Of a stretch of DNA of 64,000 nucleotides, positions 8,232 through 16,909 are shown one piece after another. The stretch comes from Lewinellaceae bacterium (GTDB taxonomy: Bacteria > Bacteroidota > Bacteroidia > Chitinophagales > Saprospiraceae): positions 57,418 to 121,417 of the forward strand of contig JACJYA010000020.1 in assembly GCA_020636315.1 (NCBI GenBank). The letters are read 5' to 3'. Numbering within the stretch: position 1 is the stretch's first letter; each line of letters starts with the position of its first letter. The position numbers were made by a program, and so were the translations under genes. Below the pieces are notes generated by a model. It had not been told where the DNA came from, did not search any database, and saw only the letters and a program-made list of their open reading frames with translations.

Positions 8232-9800
8232 ATGAAAAATGCTTTCATTTTTCTGTTTTCAATCCTGTTTACATCGCCGGTTGCTGTTTCCTACGGCCAG
8301 GGTACGGAAGAACTGGCCGAAAGCATTCTTCGCAGGCTCTACGCGGAGGCCGGCAGAACGGATAAGCCCATACCGTCCCTGTCCATTTCCCGGGAGAACC
8401 GGAAAGTTGCCGCCTATTACCCGGCCCGCCATCAGATCGTATTGGATGAAAAGGCGTTTGAAAACTGCCGTGCTATGGGCAGGGATTTCCGCGATGCCCT
8501 GGCCTTTATCCTGTCTCACGAACTGGCCCACGCTTTTGAACCCGCCCTTTCCTCCGAAGGCACCAATTTCCTGGTATATGGCCTTCGGGATAATACCTCC
8601 GACACCCGCGAAAAAGCGGCGGATATACGAGGGGCTTTCACCGCTTATCTGGCGGGTTACCGGATAGAAGAAGTCGTCCCCGAAGTGCTGGAGCGCATTT
8701 ACAAAGCTTATGGCCTTTGGGGGAAACCCACCCCCGGGTACCCTTCCTTCGAAGAGCGCAGCAACAGCGTCCGGGAAGTGATGGATATGGCCCGCCGCCT
8801 GATCGCCGTGTTCGAGGCCGCCAACTATCTGACGCTACTGGAATATTACGAGGAGGCCGTTGCCTGCAATACCTTTCTGCTGGATTATTATCAGGGGCGG
8901 GAGATTTACAACAACCTCGGGGTGCTGCACGTGCTTCATGCGCTCCAGTACTACGATGAAGAATATGACCGCTTTGCCTACCCGCTGGAGCTGGAAACGG
9001 CCAGCCGGCTGCAGGAACTGGAACGACAGAGAGGAGCCGGGCCCCTCGGGCCTGATGAACGCGAGAGGCGGACCGCTCTGCTGCAAGCCGCCCTTTCTTA
9101 TTTCCACAAGGCGCTGGAAAGAGACGAGGGTTATCTCGCCGCCGTGGGCAACCTCGCCTGCGCCCTCAATCTCCTGGGGCGCCCGGAGGAAGCCATGGCA
9201 CTGTTGCAAAACAGGGGTTTCATACCCGAAAAGGCCAATAAACCCCCGAACCTGGAAATGGCTTATGCCATCAGTTGCGCCCTTCTGAAGGACAAGCAAA
9301 AAGCCGGGGCCGCGTTCAGCCAGCTGTTGGATACATCCAGCCCCCTCTATGCCCAGCAGGCACAGTACAACCTGAACACGCTGGAAGAACAATATGCCAA
9401 CATTTCCTCCCGCCCGCCTTTACCACTTCCGGTGGAGGCCGTTAGAAAAGGAAAGGCCCTGGAGTTGAGCGCTACCGGAAAACCGGAACCCTTTATGATC
9501 CACCCCGAAAGCAACCTCTCCCTGATCCCCCTGCAGGAGGGCAACCAAAGCAGCCTCTCCTTCTGGGATGCTACCGGCCCTGTTGTCAGCCTGGTGCGCT
9601 GGAAGGCCGCCAAGGACAACTCCCTGCCGCCGTTGAAATTCGGGCCGCTTTCGAATCAATCCTCCGGCTGGCTTTCTTTTCCCAATATATTACCCGCCCC
9701 AGATGGCTTTTACATCCGCTCAGGCCGCGACGGGCTGTTGGTAAAGGCAGGAAAGGACGGACAAATAGAAGAGATCGTCCGCTGGATCCGGCACAGGTGA
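8232..9800 (+). CDS. Exported M48-like HExxH metallopeptidase with TPR repeats
   Basis: 522 aa from ATG at 8232, which gives a good signal peptide (MKNAFIFLFSILFTSPVAVS); an upstream in-frame ATG at 8184 would bury it. The zinc site is H96-E97-x-x-H100 (FILSHELAH) with a third ligand E127 in EKAAD, the M48 pattern. A segment YPSFEERSNSV follows the active site, similar to YPPxxxR in the two metallopeptidases at 25777 and 27788. From about residue 200 on, TPR-like helices dominate (AALSYFHKALERDEGYLAAV). The last ~110 residues are beta-rich. It is the third gene of the sigma block and may be its regulated output or its signal-processing protease. Substrate unknown. Confidence 0.75.
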   Translation: MKNAFIFLFSILFTSPVAVSYGQGTEELAESILRRLYAEAGRTDKPIPSLSISRENRKVAAYYPARHQIVLDEKAFENCRAMGRDFRDALAFILSHELAHAFEPALSSEGTNFLVYGLRDNTSDTREKAADIRGAFTAYLAGYRIEEVVPEVLERIYKAYGLWGKPTPGYPSFEERSNSVREVMDMARRLIAVFEAANYLTLLEYYEEAVACNTFLLDYYQGREIYNNLGVLHVLHALQYYDEEYDRFAYPLELETASRLQELERQRGAGPLGPDERERRTALLQAALSYFHKALERDEGYLAAVGNLACALNLLGRPEEAMALLQNRGFIPEKANKPPNLEMAYAISCALLKDKQKAGAAFSQLLDTSSPLYAQQAQYNLNTLEEQYANISSRPPLPLPVEAVRKGKALELSATGKPEPFMIHPESNLSLIPLQEGNQSSLSFWDATGPVVSLVRWKAAKDNSLPPLKFGPLSNQSSGWLSFPNILPAPDGFYIRSGRDGLLVKAGKDGQIEEIVRWIRHR

Positions 9801-9813
9801 GTACTTATCTAAA

Positions 9814-9949
9814 GTGAGGTTTGAGGTTGAGGCCGGAGAGCGCCCGGGGAAAGGAATATTTTATCCATTTTGCTTCATTGACCAGCCTCGGCCCTCAACC
9901 TAACTCTGGCTTTTTTGCTGGAAAACAGGATAGTCAGGCCAAACCTCAC
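9814..9949. terminator. Nested inverted repeats between convergent genes, likely bidirectional terminator
   Basis: Outer 10-bp arms GTGAGGTTTG (9814-9823) and CAAACCTCAC (9940-9949) enclose a second pair, AGGTTGAGGCCG (9824-9835) and CGGCCCTCAACCT (9889-9901), which pairs with one bulged base. A run of six T follows at 9911-9916. It occupies the gap between the converging ends of the metallopeptidase and the LRR gene. Confidence 0.5.
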
Positions 9950-9983
9950 GTTATCTGGATAAAAAACTGGAAGGAATGGGCCT

Positions 9984-11972
9984 TTACAGCTTCACCACCC
10001 GCCTGGCCACTATCCCTTCATCCGTTTGTATCATGAAGGAATATACTCCTGCCGGCAGGCCGGACAGGCTGATCTCACCGGATGCTAATCGCCCTTCCCG
10101 AACACGCTGCCCCCGGCCATCAGTAATTTTATACGTTACCGCTCCCGGCGGCAGGCTGGTTAACTGAACCGGCCCATAGGTGGGGTTAGGGAAGATGCTG
10201 ATCCGGCTTTTCAACCAATCGGAAGTGCTGCCGGCAACACAGGCGGCCTCTACCTCCTCCCGGGAATTGCAGGAAGGAGCATTGCCGGAGATGGTGGCCG
10301 GGTTGTCGGGGTTGGCCAGATAGTCACAGATGCTCTGAACGCCGCAGGCCGACAGGTTGGGCGAGTCAGTGATGATCAGTTCGGTGATCGTGGCGGGGCC
10401 TATGTTTTCCAGTCCCTCCAGACTGTTAAGGGCGTCGCTCTGATCGATTTTCAGATACCCTCCGACAGCTGATAGGTTGCTCAGCGGCGCCAGGCTGGGC
10501 AGGCGGAAGTTGTCGGAAAGCTCCAGGCCGCCGCCTACGGATTCCAGGTTCTCCAGGCCTTCCAGGCTCAGCAGGGCGGAATTTTTGAACAGCCGGAAAT
10601 CACCGCCGACGGCTGTCAGGTTGTTCAACCCGTTCATATCCGTAAGGCCGGTATTGTGAATGTTAAGTTCCCCGGGGATATTGGTGAGGCTTTCCAGGCC
10701 GGGCGCCAGGCTGTTCATCGCCCAGCAGTTGTAGATAAGGGCGTAATCACCGATATAGGACAGGTTGTCCAGTCCCTGCAGGCTCGTCAGGTAGGGCATG
10801 TTAAAGACCCGGAGATACCTTCCGATGCTGTCCAGGTTCTCCAGGCCGGCCAGGCTGGTGAAAGCGTTGCTGTCGTTACGGGAGATATAGCAGGATCCGT
10901 TTATTTTACGAAGTTGCCCTAACCCTGCCAGGCCAGATAGAGAAGGGTTTACAATGATCAGTACCGGTCCTGTTTCTGTGACGTTGTGCAATCCCATCAG
11001 GCTGTTGAGCGCGTCATTGCCGTTGATGCTCAGGCCTGCACTCAGGGACGTGATCTGCTGCAGCGCCGTGATATCCGTCAAAGCCTCATTGTGGTTCAGG
11101 CTTAACCCTCCCAGGTAGGCCAATTGGCCGGCCCCCTGCAGGGTAGTCAACTGATCATTATTGCTCAGGGTGAGCCTTGCCCCGATGTGCGTAAGGCTTT
11201 CCAGTTCCGCCAGGTTGGAAATTCCGGTTTGGGCCAATCCCAAACCTCCTCCCACGAACCTCAGGTTATTCAGGCCGGCCAGATTGGTGATCCCCGGAAG
11301 GCCCAACAGCACCAGTTCCCCTCCAACGGAATCCAGGTTTTCCAGGCCCTGAAGGCTGCTGACGCCATCGAGGAAGACGAAGCGCAAGTCTCCGCCGACA
11401 GCCGTCAGGTTTTGCAGGGGCGCCAGGCTCTGCAGGGAGTCGCTTGCTACGATCTCTAAATTACCTCCTACGTAGGCAAGGCTGTTTAACCCCTCCAGGC
11501 TGGCCAGCTGTGGGTGCCCCGAGATGATCAGGTTGCCGGCCAGCGAATCTATCTGCCCCAAAGCGGACAAACTGGCCAGGGCCGTATTGTCCTTTATCCG
11601 GATCTCTCCACCTACGTAGCTGAGGTTTTCCAGCCCGTGAAGGCTTGTTAAGGCCTCATTCCCGTAAATGTAAAAATCTCGCCCGACGGAATCCAGGCTT
11701 CCCAGGCCGGCCAGGCTCTCCAGTTGGGGGTTGGCATAAATGGTTAAGAAGGCGCCTACGGAAGTGGCCTGCCTCAGGCTGTCGAGGTTGGTAATATCGG
11801 TTTCCTCAATGAGGATGCTCCCCTCGATCCGGCTGCAACCGGGGTGCAACAAAGGAAAAGAATCTACCTGCGCCTGGGAAGTAAAGCGAATCCCATCCGG
11901 CAGGCAGGGCTGAGCGGAAAGAAAACCGCTGAAAAACAGGTAAAGACAGAGAGCGTAGAGAAACTTTTTCAT
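9984..11972 (-). CDS. T9SS-sorted leucine-rich (receptor L-like) repeat surface protein
   Basis: 662 aa from the second ATG (11972), opening MKKFLYALCLYLFFSGFLSAQ; a start two codons upstream is equally possible. After the signal peptide about twenty imperfect 22-24-residue repeats run to about residue 530, of the form LTSLHGLENLSYVGGEIRI. This is the receptor-L/LRR style of Bacteroidota surface proteins. A Cys-containing cap follows (CGVQSICDYLANPDN, then CNSREEVEAAC). The last ~80 residues are a T9SS type A sorting domain (ISIFPNPTYGPVQLTSL, ending IVARRVVKL). Likely displayed on the cell surface for binding; ligand unknown. Confidence 0.88.
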   Translation of the reverse strand: MKKFLYALCLYLFFSGFLSAQPCLPDGIRFTSQAQVDSFPLLHPGCSRIEGSILIEETDITNLDSLRQATSVGAFLTIYANPQLESLAGLGSLDSVGRDFYIYGNEALTSLHGLENLSYVGGEIRIKDNTALASLSALGQIDSLAGNLIISGHPQLASLEGLNSLAYVGGNLEIVASDSLQSLAPLQNLTAVGGDLRFVFLDGVSSLQGLENLDSVGGELVLLGLPGITNLAGLNNLRFVGGGLGLAQTGISNLAELESLTHIGARLTLSNNDQLTTLQGAGQLAYLGGLSLNHNEALTDITALQQITSLSAGLSINGNDALNSLMGLHNVTETGPVLIIVNPSLSGLAGLGQLRKINGSCYISRNDSNAFTSLAGLENLDSIGRYLRVFNMPYLTSLQGLDNLSYIGDYALIYNCWAMNSLAPGLESLTNIPGELNIHNTGLTDMNGLNNLTAVGGDFRLFKNSALLSLEGLENLESVGGGLELSDNFRLPSLAPLSNLSAVGGYLKIDQSDALNSLEGLENIGPATITELIITDSPNLSACGVQSICDYLANPDNPATISGNAPSCNSREEVEAACVAGSTSDWLKSRISIFPNPTYGPVQLTSLPPGAVTYKITDGRGQRVREGRLASGEISLSGLPAGVYSFMIQTDEGIVARRVVKL

Positions 11973-11996
11973 GGCCATGCTTGATCTTTTGGTTTG

Positions 11997-12031
11997 AACT
12001 CAGGCGCTGATGGGAAATCAGCGCCTGAGTT
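11997..12031 (-). terminator. Perfect 15-bp hairpin between two minus-strand genes
   Basis: AACTCAGGCGCTGAT (11997-12011) pairs exactly with ATCAGCGCCTGAGTT (12017-12031) around a 5-nt loop, 14 nt past the stop of the 12046-13740 gene. There is no U-tract on the minus strand, so it may instead stabilise an mRNA 3' end or act in the leader of the LRR gene. Confidence 0.5.
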
Positions 12032-12045
12032 GGACAGGAGTAGGA

Positions 12046-13740
12046 CTATAAAGACAACTGCGTCAGCATATACTTTTCACCGTCCGGATCGGTTGAAAAG
12101 ATAATCAGATTTTTTGAATTGGGAACGCGCTCTACGGAGAGGCCCTCGCCGGCGCCCTGCATGCTGTGCACCGGGGTTATTGCCAGGCTGGCGGGGTTTA
12201 CTTTCAGGACACTTACTTCCAGCATATTCCCGTTGCTGCCGGCCACCGGGTCGCTCATCAGCAAAGTAAAGTAGCCCTCGGCGGGATAGACATTCAGCTG
12301 AGTTTGGGTGTTGGCCCGGGCTTTTTCGGAACGGCGGAGATGCTGTGCCGCAGCGATCTTCCCATCCGCTCCAATGTTGAAGAGCACATAGCCCTGGGAG
12401 TAGTTGTAAACCTTATCCGCTTCTTTCACCTCTTTCTTCAGATGGCAGATGATGGTTCTGGAGCCATCCGCATTGGCCATTTCCCGGGCCTGCTCCCAGG
12501 AAAAAGATGCCAGCTCCGCGGGTGTGAACCCAATATCTTTGCCCAGGGCATCTGCCTTTTCCGGCCCGTTCAGCTGGCCGCCGGCAATATGGTAAGTTAA
12601 CCAACCGCCTTCTTTTTTGTTGCCGGCCAGCAGGCTGAGGGCATTTCCGTTCCGGAAACCTCTCAGGATGCGAACCTCCTCAGCCGGCACCTTAAAGTCG
12701 ATATTGGCCAGCGCTTTGCCCTGAGCATCCCAGTAATACAATTTCCGGTACTCCGGGTCCGGGTCCGGGTTTAGCTTTTTATACCCAAAACCGTACTGCT
12801 GCCGGTAAACATGCACCAGGCCGTCGATGGAATAGAGGCCATTATCCGGGTTATCCGTAAAAAAGGTTTGCCGCAAAGCCACCTCGTGCGGAACATCAAA
12901 AGTGATCTCCGTGCGGCTGATCTCTTTACCGCTTTTGTCATAAGTAACGAATTCCTGGTATTTCTCCATGCTCCTCCCGCGGTCTTCCCCTCTTTTTACC
13001 AGGCCATTGTGGGCATAGACCATTCCCGTCTGCGGGTCGCAAAGGGAAGAAGAGAGCTGCATCCAGTAATTCTGCTTATCCCCGCCCCGGTAGGGCTCCC
13101 AATCGTAGGTGGATTTGATGTCATCGTACCGGGCATCGGTTAGCTGGGCGAACAGGCTTTTCTTTCCTCCTTCGGGCTTAAGCCGGTACAACCGGGAATT
13201 AAAACCTTTCACCTTCATTGCCAGCCCTCCGTAATCGATGGAGTTGTCGTAATATTCTTTCGGAAGAACTTTGCCCCCGGTTTCTTCCTCCCGCACCAGT
13301 TCCGGGTATTTGTCAACGATGGCGGAGATGCTCATGCAGTCATCCTGGGTGCCCATTACGTTCTTGTTCCCCACCACCTTCCCGGGTTCTTTCAGCAATT
13401 TATATTGCTTGGAAAGAACGCCATCCGGTTCGAGAAAGATGAGTTCTTCGCTGATCAGTTCAAGATCTTTGGACAGATCAATAATACCCAGCGCTTTGAC
13501 CTCCATCGGGTCTGCTCCACCCGACCATAGTGGCCCCATTTTGGTTTGTACCGCTCCAATGCGGCTGAGTTCCAGAAATATCCTGGCCTGATCCGGTTGC
13601 AGGACGTACTTCATGATCGAGGCTTTTTCAAACTCCACCCCCTTGATTTCGCGGCTGAAAGAGAATTCCTGCACGGGTTGCGCCAGAACAAACGACAGGT
13701 AGTTCATCAGAAAGAATAAGGTGCCGATCAGCGATTTCAT
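12046..13740 (-). CDS. Exported protein of unknown function
   Basis: 564 aa. The signal peptide covers residues 1-20 (MKSLIGTLFFLMNYLSFVLA). The body alternates beta-strand-like segments with charged loops (RLYRLKPEGGKKSLFAQL, TYDKSGKEISRTEITFDV, GYVLFNIGADGKIAAAQHL), suggestive of a propeller-like fold, but I recognise no family. No lipobox, membrane helix or T9SS tail is seen, so the periplasm is the most likely location. It is divergent from the CHAT protease gene across a 110-bp gap. Confidence 0.7.
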   Translation of the reverse strand: MKSLIGTLFFLMNYLSFVLAQPVQEFSFSREIKGVEFEKASIMKYVLQPDQARIFLELSRIGAVQTKMGPLWSGGADPMEVKALGIIDLSKDLELISEELIFLEPDGVLSKQYKLLKEPGKVVGNKNVMGTQDDCMSISAIVDKYPELVREEETGGKVLPKEYYDNSIDYGGLAMKVKGFNSRLYRLKPEGGKKSLFAQLTDARYDDIKSTYDWEPYRGGDKQNYWMQLSSSLCDPQTGMVYAHNGLVKRGEDRGRSMEKYQEFVTYDKSGKEISRTEITFDVPHEVALRQTFFTDNPDNGLYSIDGLVHVYRQQYGFGYKKLNPDPDPEYRKLYYWDAQGKALANIDFKVPAEEVRILRGFRNGNALSLLAGNKKEGGWLTYHIAGGQLNGPEKADALGKDIGFTPAELASFSWEQAREMANADGSRTIICHLKKEVKEADKVYNYSQGYVLFNIGADGKIAAAQHLRRSEKARANTQTQLNVYPAEGYFTLLMSDPVAGSNGNMLEVSVLKVNPASLAITPVHSMQGAGEGLSVERVPNSKNLIIFSTDPDGEKYMLTQLSL

Positions 13741-13750
13741 GCGAGTTAAT

Positions 13751-13758
13751 TATTTTTG
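13751..13758 (+). promoter_or_regulatory. Candidate -7 promoter element for the CHAT gene
   Basis: TATTTTTG matches the Bacteroidota -7 consensus TAnnTTTG and lies about 93 nt before the preferred CHAT start. No TTG is present at the expected -33 position, so support is partial. Confidence 0.3.
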
Positions 13759-13850
13759 TGAATGAAATGATTACTACTGAGTAACTGCTGATGAATCCGA
13801 CTTTGGCGTTGAGGTTATCAGTGCTTATCCACTTTTTTGAAAAATTTACT

Positions 13851-16841
13851 ATGCAGAAATACGCTCTTCTCTGGCTCTCCCTCCTACCCCTTTCGGCGAC
13901 TGCCCAGGGAACCGAAATATCGCTACTCGCCGCAGAAGTGGACAGCACGCTGGCGGTATGCGACAGTTTGTACGACATCGGCAGTTATGAAGAGGCCCTT
14001 GCCCTTGCCGGCGCCTGCGAACAAAAGGTGCTGAACCAGGAGGGGGAAGGGACAAAACTCCACGCAGACTGCCTCTACACGCTGGGGAAGATCAGTGCAG
14101 AAAGCGGCGGTTTCGAAGCTGCGGAAAAATACCTGAAAGCAGCACTGGCCATCAGGAAAAATCTCCTTGGAGAAGATCACGAGGACTATATCCATGCCCT
14201 GATCATTCTGGGGTCCAATTATACCGATATGGGCAGCTATGAGGAGGCCGAACCTGTCCTGCAAAACGCTGTCCGCCTTGCAGGGCGGGCGCTCGGCAAG
14301 GCCAGCCGGCTCTACGTACGCGGGCTGATCTTTCAGGGTATTCTTTACGAAGGGCTGGGGCGGTATGAACAAGCGGAACGCATAGTGCTGGAGGCCCTGT
14401 CAATTGTGGAAGAGCACTTTCCCGAAGGAGATCGTTTTTATACGATCATTCAGAACAACCTGGGCGTTCTCTATGCCCAGGCGGGCCGCTATATGGAATG
14501 CGAACAGCATTTTCTGATATCCAACACCCTGGTTAAAGAGCAATATGGAGAGAACCACTTACAGTTTGCCGGCAACCTGTTCAACCTGGGCTTTCTTTAT
14601 GACAATACCGGCAGGTTTGCCAAAGCGGAGGAATGTTACCTGCAGTCCAAGGGCATTGTGGAGCAAAATATAGGGAAAGAGAACTTCTATTATGCCGGGG
14701 TGGCCAACAACCTGGGGCTGCTGTATTACCACACCGGCCAACTGGAAGAAGCCGAACGATACTTTCGCGAATCCATTGAGATCAGGACGAAGCTGGTGGG
14801 AGGGCCACACCCCAATACCGCCACAAGCATCAACAACCTTGCTTTGGTATATGAAAAGATGGGCCGGTACGAGGCGGCGCTGGAGCAACACCAAAAGGCT
14901 TTGTCCATGCGGGAAGGCCTACTGGGCAAAGCCCATCCCGAGTATGCCCAGAGCCTGAGCAACCTCGGCAACCTGAAAATGAAGACGGGCCAATACGCCG
15001 GGGCGGAATCGCTGTATGTACAGGCCAACCGCCTGTGGGAAGCGGCTCTGGGCAGAGAACATCCTCATATCGCCGTTAACCTGATCAGCCTGGGGCTCTG
15101 TTTCAGCAATACGGGGCGGGCTTCCGCTGCAGCCGAGGCCCTTGCCGAAGCCAGCGGCATACAACGCCGCCTGTTGGAAAAAGCTACCCGATACCTCTCT
15201 GAAAACGAGCTGGCTGCTTACATTTCAACCTTCCACAACCAACAGGACATCATTCGGTCTGTCAGCGGCCGGCATTCCGCACAACTGCCCGCTCTAGCCG
15301 GCTTGTGTTATGACAATACCCTGTTCTACAAAGGCTTCCTGCTCAATGAGGCACAGCGGATGCGAAAGCTGGCAATCGGCACCCCGGAAATTCAACGGCA
15401 GTTCGAGCTGCTCTCTTCTTGCCATCGCAGGCTGGCCGGAGAATACGCCAAACCGCTGAATGAACGACAGGAAACGGAAAGGCTGGAAAGCCAGATCAAC
15501 GAACTGGAAAGGAGCCTGGCCAATGCGGCCGGAGGTATCGCGGAGGCCGCCCGGCAGGTGAGCTGGCGGGAAGTACAGCTCCGGTTGCCTGCGGACGGGG
15601 CGGCCATCGAGTTCATTCACTATCGCCAAAACTTCGGCCTGGCTGGAGACACCAGCCTCTACGCCGCCCTGCTTTTGCGCCCCGGCGATACTTCTCCCCG
15701 GTGGATACCCCTTTGCAACGGGGCACAACTGGACGGCCTGCTGGAAAATAACGGGAGCGGCAGGGAGGAGGATATCAACAGGCTGTATGCGCCCGGCTGG
15801 GGCGGAACCACTGCGCAAAGTGAAACGCTTTACCGCCTGCTGTGGGCTCCGCTGGAAGAAGCCCTCGAAGGCATCCTAACCGTTTACTTCTCACCTGCAG
15901 GGGTGCTGCACCGGCTCAACCTGGGCGCCATACCGGATGAAAAGGGCCGGTTGCTGGCGCAACGCTTTCAAATGGCCCGGCTCAACAGCACCCGGCATTT
16001 GGCTGCTCCTTCATCTCCTTTGGAAAAAGCTGATAACGCGCTCCTCTACGGCGGCATCCGGTACGAAATGGACAGCACCGCGCTGGCCCGGGCAGTAGAG
16101 GGGTTGCCCGAAACCACTTCGGTGGCTTTACGGGGTGAGCTGTTTTTCGAGCCGCTTGATACAGCCATTGGCAGAGGGACAACCTGGGCCTATCTGCCCG
16201 GCACCGCCCAGGAGGTGAAAACCCTGGAAAAACTCTTTGAGGATAATGAGGTAACTGCCGAAACCCGAATGGGATACACTGCAACGGAAGAGGATTTCAA
16301 ACAAATCGGCAGCAGTGCACCTTCACCAAAGATCATCCATCTGGCCACTCACGGCTATTTCTTTCCCGACCCGAAAGATAAAGGCGAGGCGCTGGGGGAA
16401 GAGGCCCCTTTCCGGCTCAGCGAACACCCGCTCATCCGCTCCGGCCTCATCCTGGCCGGCGGCAGCCACGCCTGGCAGGGCAACCCCACTCCGGAAGGGC
16501 GGGAAGACGGCATCCTCACCGCCTATGAAGCCAGCCGGATGGATCTCTCCGGAACGGAACTCGTGGTGCTCTCCGCCTGCGAGACCGGCCTGGGCGATAT
16601 AGCCGCCAACGAGGGGGTTTACGGCCTGCAACGCGCCTTCCGGATCGCAGGCGCACGCAACCTCATCCTCAGCCTCTGGAAAGTACCTGACCGGCAAACC
16701 ACCGAACTGATGGAAGCGCTCTACAAAAAATGGCTGGAAGAGGAGCTTCCCCTCCGCGATGCCCTGCTGGCCGCCCAGCGTCACCTGCAGGAAGAAGGGT
16801 GGCCGCCCTACTACTGGGCGGGGTTTATTCTGCTGGAATGA
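13851..16841 (+). CDS. Exported TPR-CHAT (caspase-like) protease
   Basis: 996 aa from ATG at 13851, which exposes a signal peptide (MQKYALLWLSLLPLSATAQG); an in-frame ATG at 13791 would add 20 residues before it. Residues ~20-430 form about ten TPRs of the kinesin-light-chain kind (NNLGLLYYHTGQLEEAERYF). A helical linker follows. The CHAT domain spans about 600-996 and keeps both catalytic residues: H834 in HLATHGYF and C910 in LSACETG, ending YYWAGFILLE. CHAT proteases are clan CD peptidases related to caspases and separase. Cytoplasmic forms act in conflict systems with TPR sensors; here the signal peptide puts the enzyme outside the cytoplasm. Substrate and activator unknown. Confidence 0.88.
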   Translation: MQKYALLWLSLLPLSATAQGTEISLLAAEVDSTLAVCDSLYDIGSYEEALALAGACEQKVLNQEGEGTKLHADCLYTLGKISAESGGFEAAEKYLKAALAIRKNLLGEDHEDYIHALIILGSNYTDMGSYEEAEPVLQNAVRLAGRALGKASRLYVRGLIFQGILYEGLGRYEQAERIVLEALSIVEEHFPEGDRFYTIIQNNLGVLYAQAGRYMECEQHFLISNTLVKEQYGENHLQFAGNLFNLGFLYDNTGRFAKAEECYLQSKGIVEQNIGKENFYYAGVANNLGLLYYHTGQLEEAERYFRESIEIRTKLVGGPHPNTATSINNLALVYEKMGRYEAALEQHQKALSMREGLLGKAHPEYAQSLSNLGNLKMKTGQYAGAESLYVQANRLWEAALGREHPHIAVNLISLGLCFSNTGRASAAAEALAEASGIQRRLLEKATRYLSENELAAYISTFHNQQDIIRSVSGRHSAQLPALAGLCYDNTLFYKGFLLNEAQRMRKLAIGTPEIQRQFELLSSCHRRLAGEYAKPLNERQETERLESQINELERSLANAAGGIAEAARQVSWREVQLRLPADGAAIEFIHYRQNFGLAGDTSLYAALLLRPGDTSPRWIPLCNGAQLDGLLENNGSGREEDINRLYAPGWGGTTAQSETLYRLLWAPLEEALEGILTVYFSPAGVLHRLNLGAIPDEKGRLLAQRFQMARLNSTRHLAAPSSPLEKADNALLYGGIRYEMDSTALARAVEGLPETTSVALRGELFFEPLDTAIGRGTTWAYLPGTAQEVKTLEKLFEDNEVTAETRMGYTATEEDFKQIGSSAPSPKIIHLATHGYFFPDPKDKGEALGEEAPFRLSEHPLIRSGLILAGGSHAWQGNPTPEGREDGILTAYEASRMDLSGTELVVLSACETGLGDIAANEGVYGLQRAFRIAGARNLILSLWKVPDRQTTELMEALYKKWLEEELPLRDALLAAQRHLQEEGWPPYYWAGFILLE

Positions 16842-16909
16842 TTCCCACTGGGTAAAACTCAATTAAATCTCTATATTGCCGATACTTTCTCTAACCAAAA
16901 AATCCTTAA

